A DNA stretch of 64,000 nt, taken from the NCBI RefSeq assembly GCF_003952505.1, contig NZ_CP034450.1:4836001-4900000 (forward strand), given 5' to 3'. Below the pieces are notes generated by a model. It saw only the letters and a list, made by a program, of their open reading frames with translations. It did no database searches and was not told the DNA's origin. Origin of the DNA: Mesorhizobium sp. M4B.F.Ca.ET.058.02.1.1. GTDB lineage: Bacteria; Pseudomonadota; Alphaproteobacteria; Rhizobiales; Rhizobiaceae. The position numbers were made by a program, and so were the translations under genes. Below are positions 9,846 through 20,232 of the stretch, piece by piece (the stretch's first letter is position 1; each line of letters opens with the position of its first letter).

Positions 9846-10158
9846 CAGTGATAATGCCAGCCAGTTCATCTCGAACGCCATCCTCTCCTGCGCGGATCAG
9901 AACCGGTCGAATGGCATTCCATGCGCATGGCAAGCATCGCTATCGCCTGTGGCGCGCCGACTGCAACACCGCGCGGCCGCACTCCCAAATCGCCTGGCAG
10001 ACACCGGCCAAGTTCGCCACCACCTTCAATCCGCGACGGTCGCTCGCGCTGCGCTATGCGAAAGGCTCCGCGCCAGCCCCCGTCGCTTCATCCGCCCAGC
10101 AGCGCACAACCCACGCCGGAAACGAACCCAAAACTGGAGAAACTCGGGGCGACGTCAT
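9846..10158 (+). pseudogene. IS3-family transposase (orfB) C-terminal remnant
   Basis: Across two frames one reads SDNASQFISNAIL (the DDE integrase D-N-G-x-E/Q-F region), then CNTARPHSQIAWQTPAKFA and a tail ending RSLALRYAKGSAP. These are the ends of IS3-family integrase cores. The frame changes near 9905-9950 and the N-terminal two thirds are missing, so it is a dead fragment. Confidence 0.75.
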
Positions 10159-11600
10159 TTAGATTCCACCCATGCAGAGGTACTTCATTTCGAGGTAGTC
10201 TTCGAGCCCGTGGCGGGAACCCTCCCGCCCGATGCCGGACTGCTTCATGCCGCCAAAGGGCGCCGCTTCCGAAGACATACGCCCCGTATTGATGCCAATC
10301 ATGCCATATTCCAATGCCTCGGCCACGCGCCAGACACGCCTCAGGTTCGAGGCATGGAAAGGTGGCGAGCCCGTAAATCGTGTCGTTTGCCTCACAGACA
10401 ACCTGATCCGCATCGTGGAAGCGGATGATCGGCGCCAACGGCCCGAAAGTCTCCTCTTGCGCAACCGCCATGATGCTGGAGATCTCGGTGAAGGCTGTGG
10501 GTTGAAAACGTTCGGCCCCGCATCGAATTATCCCACCCTTAGCAACGGCATCTGCGATGTGGGACTCGATCTTGGCCAAAGCATGCATGTCGATGAGTGG
10601 TCAGACGTCCACTCCCGGAGCGAAGCCGTCGCCAACCGATAAGTGCCGGACTTTCTCCACGAACTTCTCGACGAACTCATCGTGAACGCTCGATTGGACG
10701 TAAAGCCGGTTCGATGAAACGCAAGTCTGGCCGGCATTGCGGAACTTCGCCTGGATCGCCCCGTCAACGGCAGCGTCAATATCCGCGTCGTCGAAGACGA
10801 TGAAGGGCGCATTGCCGCCGAGCTCGAGGCTGACCTTCTTGATCTAGTCCGAGCACTGGCGCATGAGCAGTCGGCCAACCTCGGTGGAGCCTGTAAAGCT
10901 GATGTTTCGGACCTTGGCATTGGAGCAGAGTTCGCGGCCCCACGCGATCACCTTCGGACGCATAGACCAGGTTGACAACGCCGTCAGGAAAGCCGGCTTG
11001 CTGCGCGAGGGCAAACATTGCACCTGCCACGAGCGGCGTCTGTTCAGCAGGTTTGAGCACGATCGCGCAGCCCGCCGCCAGGGCCGGCGAGATCTTGCGC
11101 GCCACCATCGACGCTGGGAAATTCCATGGCGTAATCGTGCCGACGACACCGATCTGCTGATTGATCACCATCATCCGACGGTCTGTAGACGGTGCGGAGA
11201 TCGTCTCGCCATAGATGCGATTGGCTTCTTCGGCGTACCATTGCAGATACGCGGCCGCATGCGAAACCTCCGACTTGGCTTCGGCAAACGGCTTGCCCAT
11301 TTCCGCAGTCAGAATCGCGGCGAGATCGCCTGCATGGCGATGATCAGCTGATGCCATCGCCAAAGAAGGTCGCTGCGCTCTCGGGCGGTCAGCGCCGCCC
11401 ATCCAGGCTGCGCGACATAGGCCTCGTCTACCGCAGCCCGTGTCTCCTCCACGCCCATGTCGGACGTCCTGCCAGCACTTCGCCGCTCGACGGGTTGAGG
11501 ACCACAAATGACCGCTCGCGAACTGACGTGCCAAGTGCCGGCAGGCGATGGACGGCGCCAAACAGGTCCGGGGATTTCAGTGGCGGATCATCGGCAGGCA
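10159..11600 (-). pseudogene. gabD: Succinate-semialdehyde dehydrogenase, decayed copy
   Basis: Recognisable stretches of an NAD(P)-aldehyde dehydrogenase lie in at least three minus-strand frames: TPWNFPASMVARKISPAL, KISFTGSTEVGR and the C-terminal EAAPFGGMKQSGIGREG. The intact relative is at 31,785-33,242 in this window. Multiple small indels (for example near 10,370, 10,845, 10,945 and 11,345) break the frame. The match to the second copy continues upstream of the start to about 11,718. Confidence 0.9.
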
Positions 11601-11720
11601 CAGGGGCAAACCGGGTTCCTCTCAAAGGCAGCTGATATGTATAATCGGCAGAGCCTCGGCGTGTACTCCGCACCTGCGGGTCCTTATAGGGCCTCGGCCA
11701 TACGGCTGGTAGACCATCCA

Positions 11721-12322
11721 CTCAACTTGAAAGGGAGAATTCTTGAACGCTTCTGGTCGATGGCTTGCGGTTCTCATCAGGTGCAAACTGAACAATGGAC
11801 ATCGGCTTCCCGACCGCGCGTACCGGCCATCGGTCCGAATAGCAGCAGTGCAGCCAAATGCCTTTTTTGAGCATCATCGGATTGAAATTGCTTTCAAAAG
11901 TCCTCGATCTTGCCGCCCCCCATCGCGAGCGCCACAAACGGGCGTGGAAAATCAAAAGGGACCACAATCGAGAATCAGCACGGTGATGCCTTCTTTGCGA
12001 CCGTAGGCACGCAGATCATCTGCCAGCTGGGCTCGGGACCGTGCAGGTCGCGCCCCAAAAAACGAGAAGGGGGTCGTTGTGGTGGAAGAGGTCGGGGATT
12101 TTCGAAAGAGCGTCGTTTACGGCGGGTCGTCCCTGTAGAGCATTCCCCTCGAATGCGACCGCCTTCAAAGGAGGACTTGCCATCGACGCCACGCTGATAA
12201 CCGCTGCTGGCAAGCTGGAACTCAATACCGGTTAATTGCACTGAGGGCGGCGGCAACCACCCCTCGAAAACTTTTTGCCCGGGGGCTTAAGCTCGGAAAG
12301 AGTGTTCCTTATCATATTGTGT
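11721..12322. other. Intergenic stretch without a supported gene
   Basis: Short frames only, none recognised. It lies between the decayed gabD and the decayed fic gene. Confidence 0.4.
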
Positions 12323-13096
12323 TCAAAGTAAATGGACGTGGTGCGTTTCGTGGGTTGAATCACATAAAGTAGTCTGTGTTAACGTCTGCCAAACCACGTT
12401 CCCTTGCCGGTTCCATGTTGGGGCTAGATGGTTTATTTCGACCAGGGTTGCCACATGTTTTTTGACGGTGTTCCGGTTTGCACCGGTCAGGTTGACGATC
12501 TCGCCAATGGTCATTCGCCCGCGCTCCTTGAGGGCTTCAACTAGTTGAAGGGAGAATTCCGGAAGCGTACCGAGCACGAGACGCTCGCGCTCGATTTTCT
12601 TCTCAAGCCGCTGCTTTTGCTGCTGAAGAGCGCGCAGGAAATAAACAGCCCAGCGCTGCCAATTAGGCCTCGGACTGCGGATCGTTTTTTGAGTTTGCCG
12701 AAGCGCCAGATAGTAGCCCTCCTTGCTGTTCTCGATCACGCTTTCGAGCGAAGAGTAAGGCACATAAGCATAGCCACTGCGCATCAGCAGAAGCGTCGTC
12801 AGAACGCGATAGCCTTCCATTGCCGTCCTGGAATGGATGGATCTCCAAAAAGACCACCGTGAACATTGCCACGACGAGCAGAGATCTCGACCGCATCGAC
12901 TGCGCCAGCCGACGCCCGGAGGGATTGTGCAGACGATCGAGCGGTTACGTCGCCGGCGCTAGAAAATAGGCCCTCCACTGAGCATCTATCATTAGCCTGA
13001 ACTTTCGAGCCCTTGCCAAGCTTTGTCGGGGCGGTCTCGCCCATCACGGCTGGGAAGTGCGGTCCATGGAAACCGGCGTATCAGTTAGATCGATCA
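12323..13096 (-). pseudogene. Fic-domain protein, frameshifted
   Basis: The Fic motif EIHPFQDGNGRLSR is present in one frame near 12,820-12,860; the downstream half (LTTLLLMRSGYAYVPYSSLE, then a helical region and a winged-helix-like tail TIGEIVNLTGANRNTV) is in another frame. The motif itself (HPFxDGNGR) is intact, and family members transfer AMP or related groups to proteins. An ATG at 13,096 follows the hipA stop immediately (TAGATG), so the two genes were once one transcription unit. The upstream half is also degraded. Likely inactive. Confidence 0.8.
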
Positions 13097-13097
13097 T

Positions 13098-14936
13098 CTA
13101 TGCAAACCCTTCGATGCGTTCGTGGACAATCGCGCGCATTTGCTCCGCCATCTTCGCGCCTTGAGAGCCGTCTGATAGAGGCGGCGGCAATTCGAGGTGG
13201 TTGAGCGCGCGTGAGAGGGCTGCAACAAGATCGTCGATGCTGGTATCCGCATCGGCTGCCTTGAGGCCAGCCGTGCTCGCGAAAGCCTTGAAGTCGGCGC
13301 GCCGCAGACGATCGTCCTTGCCGTTCAGCTTGAGGGCCATCCGGTCTTTTTCGAGGCGTGGAAACACGCGAGTCGTGACCGCGTCGTAGAGCGGAGCCAT
13401 GCGAACTGAGCTGAATTGCGTGCTGCCGGGCTCTGCGATTTCCAGCAGTGCCATGTTCTTCAGGTGCATGTCGCCATCGGCGATCAGCCAGGCGAATAAG
13501 GATCGCTTCAGGACAAGCAGGACGTCTTCTTCGGGAGAGGTCGATAGCGGCCTTAGTGCCCGCGCGATGCGCTCCATCGTGCCGTCGTATTTTGCTTCGG
13601 TGGGCACGCCAAGTACCGAGCAGAAGTCCTCAAGCGCGAGCAGGTGTTTGTCCTCGAGGCTCGTTCTGATATCGAACCGCTCCACGAGTAGCGCCGGAGG
13701 CATCCCGTCAGGCATCGGGACGAGCGCTGTCGCGGGCGTCTTGAAACCGGCCGCGCTGCCCAAAGCGAGCGACTGCCATTCGATAACTGGCAGGGCCTCA
13801 AATCCGCCCGTACCCGCAGGTTTGAGAATGTGGGTAAAAGGCCGGCCGATACTGGGAGAGAGGGTGCCATCCGCACTGAGGAACATAGGCGCTTTGATCT
13901 GAACACCCGAAAGGCGAGGCGTATCAGTACGCTCGAATATCTGTGCGAGATTGCGTTCGAAACTCTGCTCCAGGTCGCCGCGACCCGGCCCTGCATACTG
14001 GCCAGTGAAGACAGTGTTTCTAGTGAAGCCATTGAGCCGGGTTAACAGGATGTCGGGCGGCAGGGCGGAGAGATCGCTCGCACGCTCGACGATGGTGATG
14101 TTGGACATGTAGCGTTTGCCCGAGCGTAGCGTCGCGCGCTCGTCGCGGTCGTTCAACACTGACTCAAGCCAGCCTTCAGGCAGCAGCGACAGAATGAAAG
14201 GAGGGAGCTTGCCCGGCGTGGTCTGGCGAACAAGTGGCGGGCCCTGATCGTCTGCATTCCAGCGCCACTCAAAACCATCATGTGTGAGATTTCCGAGCGG
14301 AGCGCCGTGCCACGCCACGATCAGATCGAGCGCGGCTCCGTTGCGTGCCGGTTCTGTGGTCAGTGGAGGGCGGAGGAAAAAGCGCTCGGCGTGCTCGCCC
14401 TCGCGATACCACTGGTTCGCGCGGGCAAGCGCCCATGTCGCGTCGGCAGCGCCCTGGGCGCTGCCGTATTGTTCTATGAGGCGGTTCGCGATTGCCTCGC
14501 GCATCGTCTCGCCGATGGATGCCGCGTGTTCGCTGCGCAGGCGGAAAGCTTCGAGGAAGCGCTGGCGCATCGAGGAGACGTCGATCCGGAATTCTCCCAT
14601 TCCATCATCGACAATCGCTTGAGCGACTGATGGGTGGTCGGGAGCTGCGTTCTGAATGATTTCCAGCAAGCGCAAGCGCCTGCGCTGTATTCGTCGCCCG
14701 CTCAGGAACAGGCGGCCATCCCGGGTCGGGCCGAGAAGCACAGCGCTCGCCGCCGAGAGGTAAGCGTTCGGATACAGGTATTTGGCGATGCGGACGGCGT
14801 GCTTGAGTATCGTGGCCTCGATATCCTCCCCGGCATCGACATAGATGCCGCGCATTAGCTGGACGAGCTTGCCCGTTTCAGCCTGATAGTGGCTGCGGGT
14901 TTTATCGATGTTTTCCCCAACGAGGTGAAGGGCCAT
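13098..14936 (-). CDS. HipA-like kinase fused to N-terminal AbiEi-antitoxin-like domain
   Basis: 612 residues, longer than ordinary HipA (~440). Residues ~12-150 (GKLVQLMRGIYVD, YLSAASAVLLG, LFLSGRR) resemble the AbiEi-type antitoxin/regulator domain. From ~195 the HipA fold follows: an N-subdomain, VQIKAPMFL and THILKP near 345-372 (the nucleotide-binding Lys region), the catalytic loop DGDMHLKN at 487-494, and the metal-binding APLYDAV at 514-520. HipA kinases phosphorylate translation factors such as glutamyl-tRNA synthetase and cause dormancy. No separate hipB lies beside it; the fused domain may act as built-in antitoxin and repressor (inference). Two palindromes overlap its ribosome-binding site and promoter region. 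A broken fic gene follows directly. Confidence 0.8.
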   Translation of the reverse strand: MALHLVGENIDKTRSHYQAETGKLVQLMRGIYVDAGEDIEATILKHAVRIAKYLYPNAYLSAASAVLLGPTRDGRLFLSGRRIQRRRLRLLEIIQNAAPDHPSVAQAIVDDGMGEFRIDVSSMRQRFLEAFRLRSEHAASIGETMREAIANRLIEQYGSAQGAADATWALARANQWYREGEHAERFFLRPPLTTEPARNGAALDLIVAWHGAPLGNLTHDGFEWRWNADDQGPPLVRQTTPGKLPPFILSLLPEGWLESVLNDRDERATLRSGKRYMSNITIVERASDLSALPPDILLTRLNGFTRNTVFTGQYAGPGRGDLEQSFERNLAQIFERTDTPRLSGVQIKAPMFLSADGTLSPSIGRPFTHILKPAGTGGFEALPVIEWQSLALGSAAGFKTPATALVPMPDGMPPALLVERFDIRTSLEDKHLLALEDFCSVLGVPTEAKYDGTMERIARALRPLSTSPEEDVLLVLKRSLFAWLIADGDMHLKNMALLEIAEPGSTQFSSVRMAPLYDAVTTRVFPRLEKDRMALKLNGKDDRLRRADFKAFASTAGLKAADADTSIDDLVAALSRALNHLELPPPLSDGSQGAKMAEQMRAIVHERIEGFA

Positions 14937-14939
14937 TTT

Positions 14940-14974
14940 CTAACTTTCCCGTATCTGAGATACGGGAAAGCTAG
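14940..14974. promoter_or_regulatory. Palindromic operator candidate 1 before hipA-like gene
   Basis: Near-perfect inverted repeat with 16-base arms (14,940-14,955 and 14,959-14,974; core CTTTCCCGTATC / GATACGGGAAAG) around TGA. One mismatch. It covers the GGGAAAG sequence that would serve as Shine-Dalgarno for the start at 14,936, so a bound protein would block initiation. Confidence 0.75.
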
Positions 14975-15001
14975 CATAATCCGCTTCATATTCAAGAGTT
15001 T

Positions 15002-15035
15002 CTAACTTTCCCGTATTTGGCATACGGAAAGTTAG
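15002..15035. promoter_or_regulatory. Palindromic operator candidate 2 before hipA-like gene
   Basis: Second inverted repeat with the same core (CTAACTTTCCCGTAT ... ATACGGAAAGTTAG, one base gap), 62 bases upstream of the first. Same sequence family, so the same protein should bind both. Confidence 0.75.
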
Positions 15036-15202
15036 AATACTTTCTCGGAACGACGGCGTTCTCGGGTCGGGAATCGAACCACGGGAGAGAACCTGGTCTG
15101 CGAGGGCGAGCAGGCAGAACTCAAGGCGTTCATTCTGCCACACCATAGTCGGATCAGCCACACGTAGGTCGGCGAGTCCTTCAGCTATTGTAGAGCGTGG
15201 GA

Positions 15203-16460
15203 TTATTCGCTGTCACGGGCCAACGCCCATAATCGCGGGCTCGGCCGAAAGCAGCTTCTTCGCCGCCGCCCTGCCTGCTCGAGGATCACCTGCTCGATGA
15301 GGGCCGGGCGGCGCTGGATGTAGTCTATGCCGAGTTTGTCGAGCTGCAACCCGACAAGCGTGGCGGAAATCGGCCTGGAGGAACCCAGATTGTCGATAGC
15401 ATAGGCGCCGATCAGATACTTCTTGCTCGCTTCGAGTTCGGCCGCTGTTGGGCCTGTGTCCACCAGCTCCTTGATTAGTTGTCTTATCAGGTCGAGCGTC
15501 TCGGCCGCCCTGTCGGCGCGCGTCGACGTCGTCACGACAAGCATGTTGGGCTGGTAGTCTTCCAAGCTGGACGAGACACCGTAGGCAAGGCCGCGCTTTT
15601 CGCGCACTTCCTGGAACAGACGTGAGGTAAATCGTGAGCCTCCGACTATATCGTTCATCAGCTGTCCCGCGTAGAATTCCGGGTCGTTGCGTCCCATGGC
15701 GGGAAAAGCCAGCTGGAGCGAAGTCTGGGGGAGGGCGTTGCGACCTGCGTCCGCTCGCCGCTTCGGGGTGACATCAGGTACGGGGGCGAGCGCCTGTTTC
15801 TGAGGCAAATCGCCGAACAGCTGGTCGAGCCTTGCTCTCAGGGCTTTGGCATCTATGTCGCCTACGACCGCCACATGCAGCCCGTCGCGGGCGAAAGCGG
15901 CTTTGTGGAAGGCGCTTAGATCGGCGGGCGTTACGCTGGTCAGGCTCCCTTGGGCGGTCTCGAATACGGATGCGTGCCGTAGAGTCCGCGCCGCCAGGCC
16001 AGCTCGGGGATCGCGTGAGGTTCGCGCTCATCGGCAATGATTTCGGAGAGAAGCTGGGCGCGTATGCGGTCGAAAACTGCTGGTATAGCCGGCTGCGGGT
16101 CCCGCCGCCGAGGATGTCGGCCAGCAGTCGAGCGCCTCGGCCTCGCCGGGTGCGGCCGTATGATAGGACGGCACCATCCATTGCGTGGAAAAGCGCGGCA
16201 CCGAATTGCGCACGCCGGTCAGCGTCACCGTGCGCTTGGCGTTTTGCTCCGGCTCGACTGGGCGGATGCGGGTTAGACCAGGAGCCGTCGGCACGGTTCC
16301 CTACGTCTTATCGGCCAGCGCCTTGACCGTTTCCGGCTCGACATCGCCGGCCACCACCAGGACGGCGTTGCTGGGCGTGTAATATTTGTCATAGAAGGCT
16401 CTGGAGTCGGTGCCGTAGCGGATCGTGTTGGAATTTGGCGGAGCAGCCTCCGGCAAATTG
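15203..16460 (-). pseudogene. M16 (insulinase/pitrilysin) peptidase, decayed copy
   Basis: A C-terminal M16 domain frame (15,203-15,874) reads AVVGDID, FGDLP, LPQTSLQLAFP, MNDIVGGSRFTSRLF and VREKRGLAYGVSSS; N-terminal domain pieces ([30 protein letters not shown]) lie in other frames up to 16,440. Relative to the homologue at 33,690-36,343 there is a large internal deletion and several frameshifts. The upstream end meets the IS256-family transposase remnant near 16,460. Confidence 0.85.
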
Positions 16461-16471
16461 AGGTTATCGGT

Positions 16472-17741
16472 TCATGCGGCGAGGTCAATCTGCTGATCGA
16501 GTGGCTTGGCGGGGAGCGTGTGCCATCCGTCGATTTTTCGCATCGAGATTTCGCCGGACGCAATCAACGCCCAGAACAACATTGCCGCGGTTTCGGCCGA
16601 AGGCAGCACGGTCTGGGTCTTGATGCGCCGCTTGAACTCTTCATGCAGACGCTCAATCGCGTTTGTAGTTCTGGTGCGCTTTTCCACTGGCTCGGCGGCA
16701 GGCGCGTGAAGGCGAAGAGGCGCTCACCGGCCTCCTCCAGGCTGTCGGCCACCGCCCGGCACTTGAGCCGCCATTTGCGCAGGAACGCCTTGCGGCGGCT
16801 CTCGATCTCCTCCGGCGTGGCCGCGTAGATCATGTCGGTGTAATCGGCGCTGATCTCCTTGTGCAGGCGCTCGGGAGCGTGGGCGAGCAGGTTGCGGTGC
16901 TTGTGAACCGTGCATCTTTGAACCGGCACCCCGTCCCACAGCCCAGCGATCGCCCCGTCCAAGCCGGGTGCGCCGTCGACGATGAGGAACTCAGGGCGGC
17001 GGAGGCCGCGTGCGACGAGATCGTCGAGGATCGCCCGCCAGGCCTCGGTCGTCTCGCCGCCCATGTTCTTGACCGCGAGCAGGATCTTGTGGCCGTCCGC
17101 GCGCACGCCGATGACAACGAGCAGCGGGATCGAGGTCGCCTTGCGGTCGAGCCTGACACGAACCACCGTCCCGTCGAGGATCAGGCGCACGATCGGGCTC
17201 GTCGGCCAGCGAGCGACCCTTCCAGGCGTCCCAGTCCGTCTTCACCTTGCGCCAGGTGCGGCTGACGACGTCCTTGCCGATCGCGCCGCCGAACAAGGCG
17301 GCAAGCGCACGACGGACGCGTCGCGTGTTCGTGCCCGCCAGGTAGCTCGACGCGATCAGTGCGTCGGCGGCCTTCGTGCGCCGCTGATAGGCGCGCAGAG
17401 CCTTGCTCCTCCATTCCACCGTCTTGTCCTCGTCGACATCGAGGCGCGCCCGCGGAACCGTGATCTCAGTGGTGCCGAAGATCCCCGTCAGCGTGCGCGT
17501 CCGGCTGCCGTGGCGGTGGCCGGCGACACCGGTGGTCTCATCACTGGCGCGCCGCCGGCTGCCGGCCATAACGGGGACGGGCAAGCACCGCTTCCAACTC
17601 GGTCTCGAGCATCGTCTCGATGAAGCCGCGCACCCGCTCGCGCAGGCCAGCTTCGATCGGATCAAACCAGTTGTCGAAAAGATAGCTCGTCGCCTCATCC
17701 CCCGGATGAACGGCTTCGGCTTTCATGGTAGTCCTTGTCAT
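16472..17741 (-). mobile_element. IS256-family transposase, frameshifted
   Basis: The transposase reads from MTRTTMKAEAVHPG (ATG at 17,741) through ETELEAVLARPRYGR, TEITVPRARL and AYQRRTKAADALIAS, then the catalytic part FLIVDGAPGLDGAI with VQRCTVHKHRNLL, and ends TTNAIERLHEEFKRR ... IDLAA. These are IS256/mutator landmarks (C-x2-H and DDE region). Pieces are in three frames, joined near 17,560, 17,190 and 16,690, so the element is inactive. It separates the M16 and kup pseudogenes. Confidence 0.85.
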
Positions 17742-17807
17742 GGCGTAGTCTCCTGTCCGGCACCGCAAGGCCGGATGATTCGAGGTTGACACCCCGGAGA
17801 CTACGCC
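17742..17807. promoter_or_regulatory. Inverted repeat at the 5' end of the IS256-family element
   Basis: Perfect 12-base inverted arms, GGCGTAGTCTCC (17,742-17,753) and GGAGACTACGCC (17,796-17,807), directly upstream of the transposase ATG. Could be a transcription-blocking hairpin that insulates the transposase, or part of the element end. Confidence 0.6.
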
Positions 17808-17810
17808 AAC

Positions 17811-18590
17811 TCACAATTCCAACCACTCCCGCGACGGCACCTTGGCAGTCATCTGCTCGGCAACCAAATCGAGCGGGACTTCGCTCTTGCGGGACTTCTC
17901 GAAGAGGAGGCGGGTTCCGCGAACCCAAGTCATCACGACCACACGCCGGCGACAAGGATTGAGACCCAGCCGCCGTCGAGCACTTTCATGATATTCGCCG
18001 AGAAGAAGCCGACATCGACCACCCGAAGACGAGCGCAAGGCCGAGCGCCGGGAGGAGCGTCCACCTCCAGATACGCCTCATCACGACGTGGAGCAGGATT
18101 GTCGTCACAACCATTTCGCCCGTGACCGATATGCCATAGGCTGACGGGAGGGCGCTGGACTCACCAAAGCCGATGACCGCAACATGACCGACCATGCGAG
18201 CAGCAGGTTGACGCGCGGCAGGTATATCTGCCCGAATTGCATTTCGGATGTATGCCGGATTTCGAAGCGCGGAAGCATGTTGAGTTGGACGGCCTGTCGC
18301 ACAAGTGAATAAGCGCCGGAATCACGACCTGGCTGGCGATCACAGTTGCCGCCGTAGCCATCACCACCATCGGCACCAACGTCCAGCCGTGGTCATCTCG
18401 AAGAATGGATGTCAGATCGTCCCGCCTCGGGAAAGAACGAACGCGCCCTGCCCGAAATAGCTAAGCAGCAGGCACGGAAATGCGATCGCCAGCCAAGCCA
18501 GCACAATCGGCCGGCGGCCAAAATGACCGAGATCAGTGTAGAGCGCTTCAGCCCCGGTTACGGAAAGGCTCCGCGGGCGGCATACTGCCT
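17811..18590 (-). pseudogene. kup: Kup-type potassium uptake protein, truncated and frameshifted
   Basis: Successive Kup segments appear in changing minus-strand frames: [19 protein letters not shown] and [21 protein letters not shown] (near 18,570-18,430), [54 protein letters not shown] and RGTRLLFEKSR. Both ends of the gene are missing: the N-terminus abuts corA, and the C-terminus abuts the IS256 remnant. Kup proteins import K+ with protons. Confidence 0.85.
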
Positions 18591-18607
18591 TGCCGAAGGG
18601 GCCATAA

Positions 18608-19612
18608 ATGCTGCGCATCTACACGGGCCAGAACGGCCATCTGACAGCAATTGACGGCTTGCCGGAGGCCGAAGCTCTCGGTGCTCTCTGGCTCGACCTC
18701 CTCAACCCGACTGTTGAGGAAGTGAAGCTTGTTAAGGCGCATCTGGCCATTGATATCCCGACGCGCGACGAGATGGCGGAAATCGAGTTGTCGGACCGTC
18801 TTTATCATGAAGACGGCGCCGAGTTCATGACGATCACCGCGGTCGCGAATATCGAGGGCGAGGACCCTGTCAAAGCGCCGGTTACCTTCGTTATCAAGGG
18901 CCAGACGCTCGTCACTGTCCGCCACGCCGAACCGAAGCCGTTCTTGATCTATGCGGCGAAAGCACAGCGTACTAGCGGCCCTCCCTGCACGTCCGGCGAA
19001 TTGGTGATGCTGGGTCTGATCGAAGCGATCATCGACCGCGCGGCCGACACGCTTGAGCGCATCGGCGACGAGATTGATGCACTCTCACGCGAAATTTTTC
19101 GCAACACGTCTCCGAGCGCCTCGAAGAAAACACGCAACCTTCAATCCCTTGTCGAGCGAATCGGCCGGAAGGGTGAGCTGCTGACGAAAATTCAGGAGAG
19201 TCTCGTGAGCATCGCGCGGCTCGTCTCCTACCATAGCGCGAGTGACTCGACCAGCTGGGCAGTCGCGTCGTCCGGTCGCAAGTTGCAGAAGGAAATCCGG
19301 CAACGTATCAAGCTCGTCCAGCGCGATGCCACGTTCCTCAGCGACCATGCGACCTTCCTGTCCAACAAGATCAACTTCCTGCTGGACGCGACGCTGGGTC
19401 TCATCAATCTGGAGCAGAACCAGATCATCAAGATTTTCTCGGTCGCTGCCGTCGTGTTTTTGCCGCCGACGCTGGTTGCCTCGATCTACGGCATGAACTT
19501 CGATGCCATGCCCGAGCTAAAATGGCTTCTGGGCTATCCTTTTGCGCTGGGTCTGATGGTGCTCTCCGCCGTGGTTCCGTATCTCTTTTTCAAGCGGCGC
19601 GGTTGGCTGTGA
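18608..19612 (+). CDS. corA: CorA-family divalent metal ion transporter
   Basis: 334 residues. The N-terminal ~245 residues form the soluble funnel domain (coiled helices rich in Glu/Arg). Two C-terminal membrane helices follow, the first ending in the family signature YGMNF at about residue 296, and the second reaching the end with a basic KRRGW tail. CorA channels import Mg2+ (also Co2+, Ni2+). The gene appears intact and stands between the kup and dsbA pseudogenes, so it is probably a transferred passenger or an isolated housekeeping copy. Confidence 0.92.
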   Translation: MLRIYTGQNGHLTAIDGLPEAEALGALWLDLLNPTVEEVKLVKAHLAIDIPTRDEMAEIELSDRLYHEDGAEFMTITAVANIEGEDPVKAPVTFVIKGQTLVTVRHAEPKPFLIYAAKAQRTSGPPCTSGELVMLGLIEAIIDRAADTLERIGDEIDALSREIFRNTSPSASKKTRNLQSLVERIGRKGELLTKIQESLVSIARLVSYHSASDSTSWAVASSGRKLQKEIRQRIKLVQRDATFLSDHATFLSNKINFLLDATLGLINLEQNQIIKIFSVAAVVFLPPTLVASIYGMNFDAMPELKWLLGYPFALGLMVLSAVVPYLFFKRRGWL

Positions 19613-19670
19613 AAGGAAATAGGCTGGTTCGGGGCGCTTACTGAAAGTCCCACGTCCCGGAGCGGTCGCG

Positions 19671-19943
19671 CAGCTCAGCGAATTCGACATCTTGACTATC
19701 GCACGACACGTTGGCCTCGAGGTTGAGCAGCTCAAGCGGGACATGGAAGACCGCGCCATCGAAAACGTCCTCGAGCGCAATTGCGCGCTCGCCAAGGAGC
19801 TGTACATCAACGTCACGCCGGCGTTGGTTCTCGGCGGCGAAGTGATTTCAGGTGTGCTCAAGATTCACACGCTGGAACGCTTCATCGCCAAAGAGCGGGA
19901 AGAAGCTAAGCGTCGTGCCGGATCACCAACTTCGGCATTTTGA
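19671..19943 (+). pseudogene. DsbA-like protein, C-terminal fragment
   Basis: Truncated duplicate of the gene at 6,297. It retains VTPALVLGGEVISG, the loop next to the active site in the fold, but lacks the CPRC active site. No start signals. Confidence 0.8.
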
Positions 19944-20033
19944 CAGCGTGGCGGCCGGTGCGATCCCGTTCTCTGGCCACGAGTGCCGCCTCTCGCGTCG
20001 GGCCAAATCTCTTATATGGCCCGGCAACGCGGT
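19671..20033 (+). repeat. Dispersed repeat, copy 2 (dsbA-like fragment)
   Basis: 363 bases matching 6,636-6,997. The reading frame within it encodes only the C-terminal ~80 residues of the DsbA-like protein (VGLEVEQLKRDMEDRA ... AGSPTSAF) and stops at 19,943. The redox CxxC half is absent. This copy keeps what looks like the original stop. Confidence 0.9.
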
Positions 20034-20232
20034 AGTGGGCGGACCAAGCCGTTCTATGCAGCGCACCAGACAAAGGGCAATGACCAAAGCCGTCCCGGAC
20101 ATCGCATCGGAGTTCAACGTCTTTGCACCAATGCCCAGCAATGGTCGCCGCGACAAACAACGCCTGCGAACGGGCGCTGTGAGCCGCCATCGTTCAACGA
20201 AAGATCACCAACGGATGTCCCGAGGAGGCCCC

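Noticed and set aside
15055..15110. tRNA-like T-loop sequence GGTTCGATTCC on the minus strand
   Set aside because: The flanking bases do not form the T stem, and no anticodon or acceptor arm can be found.
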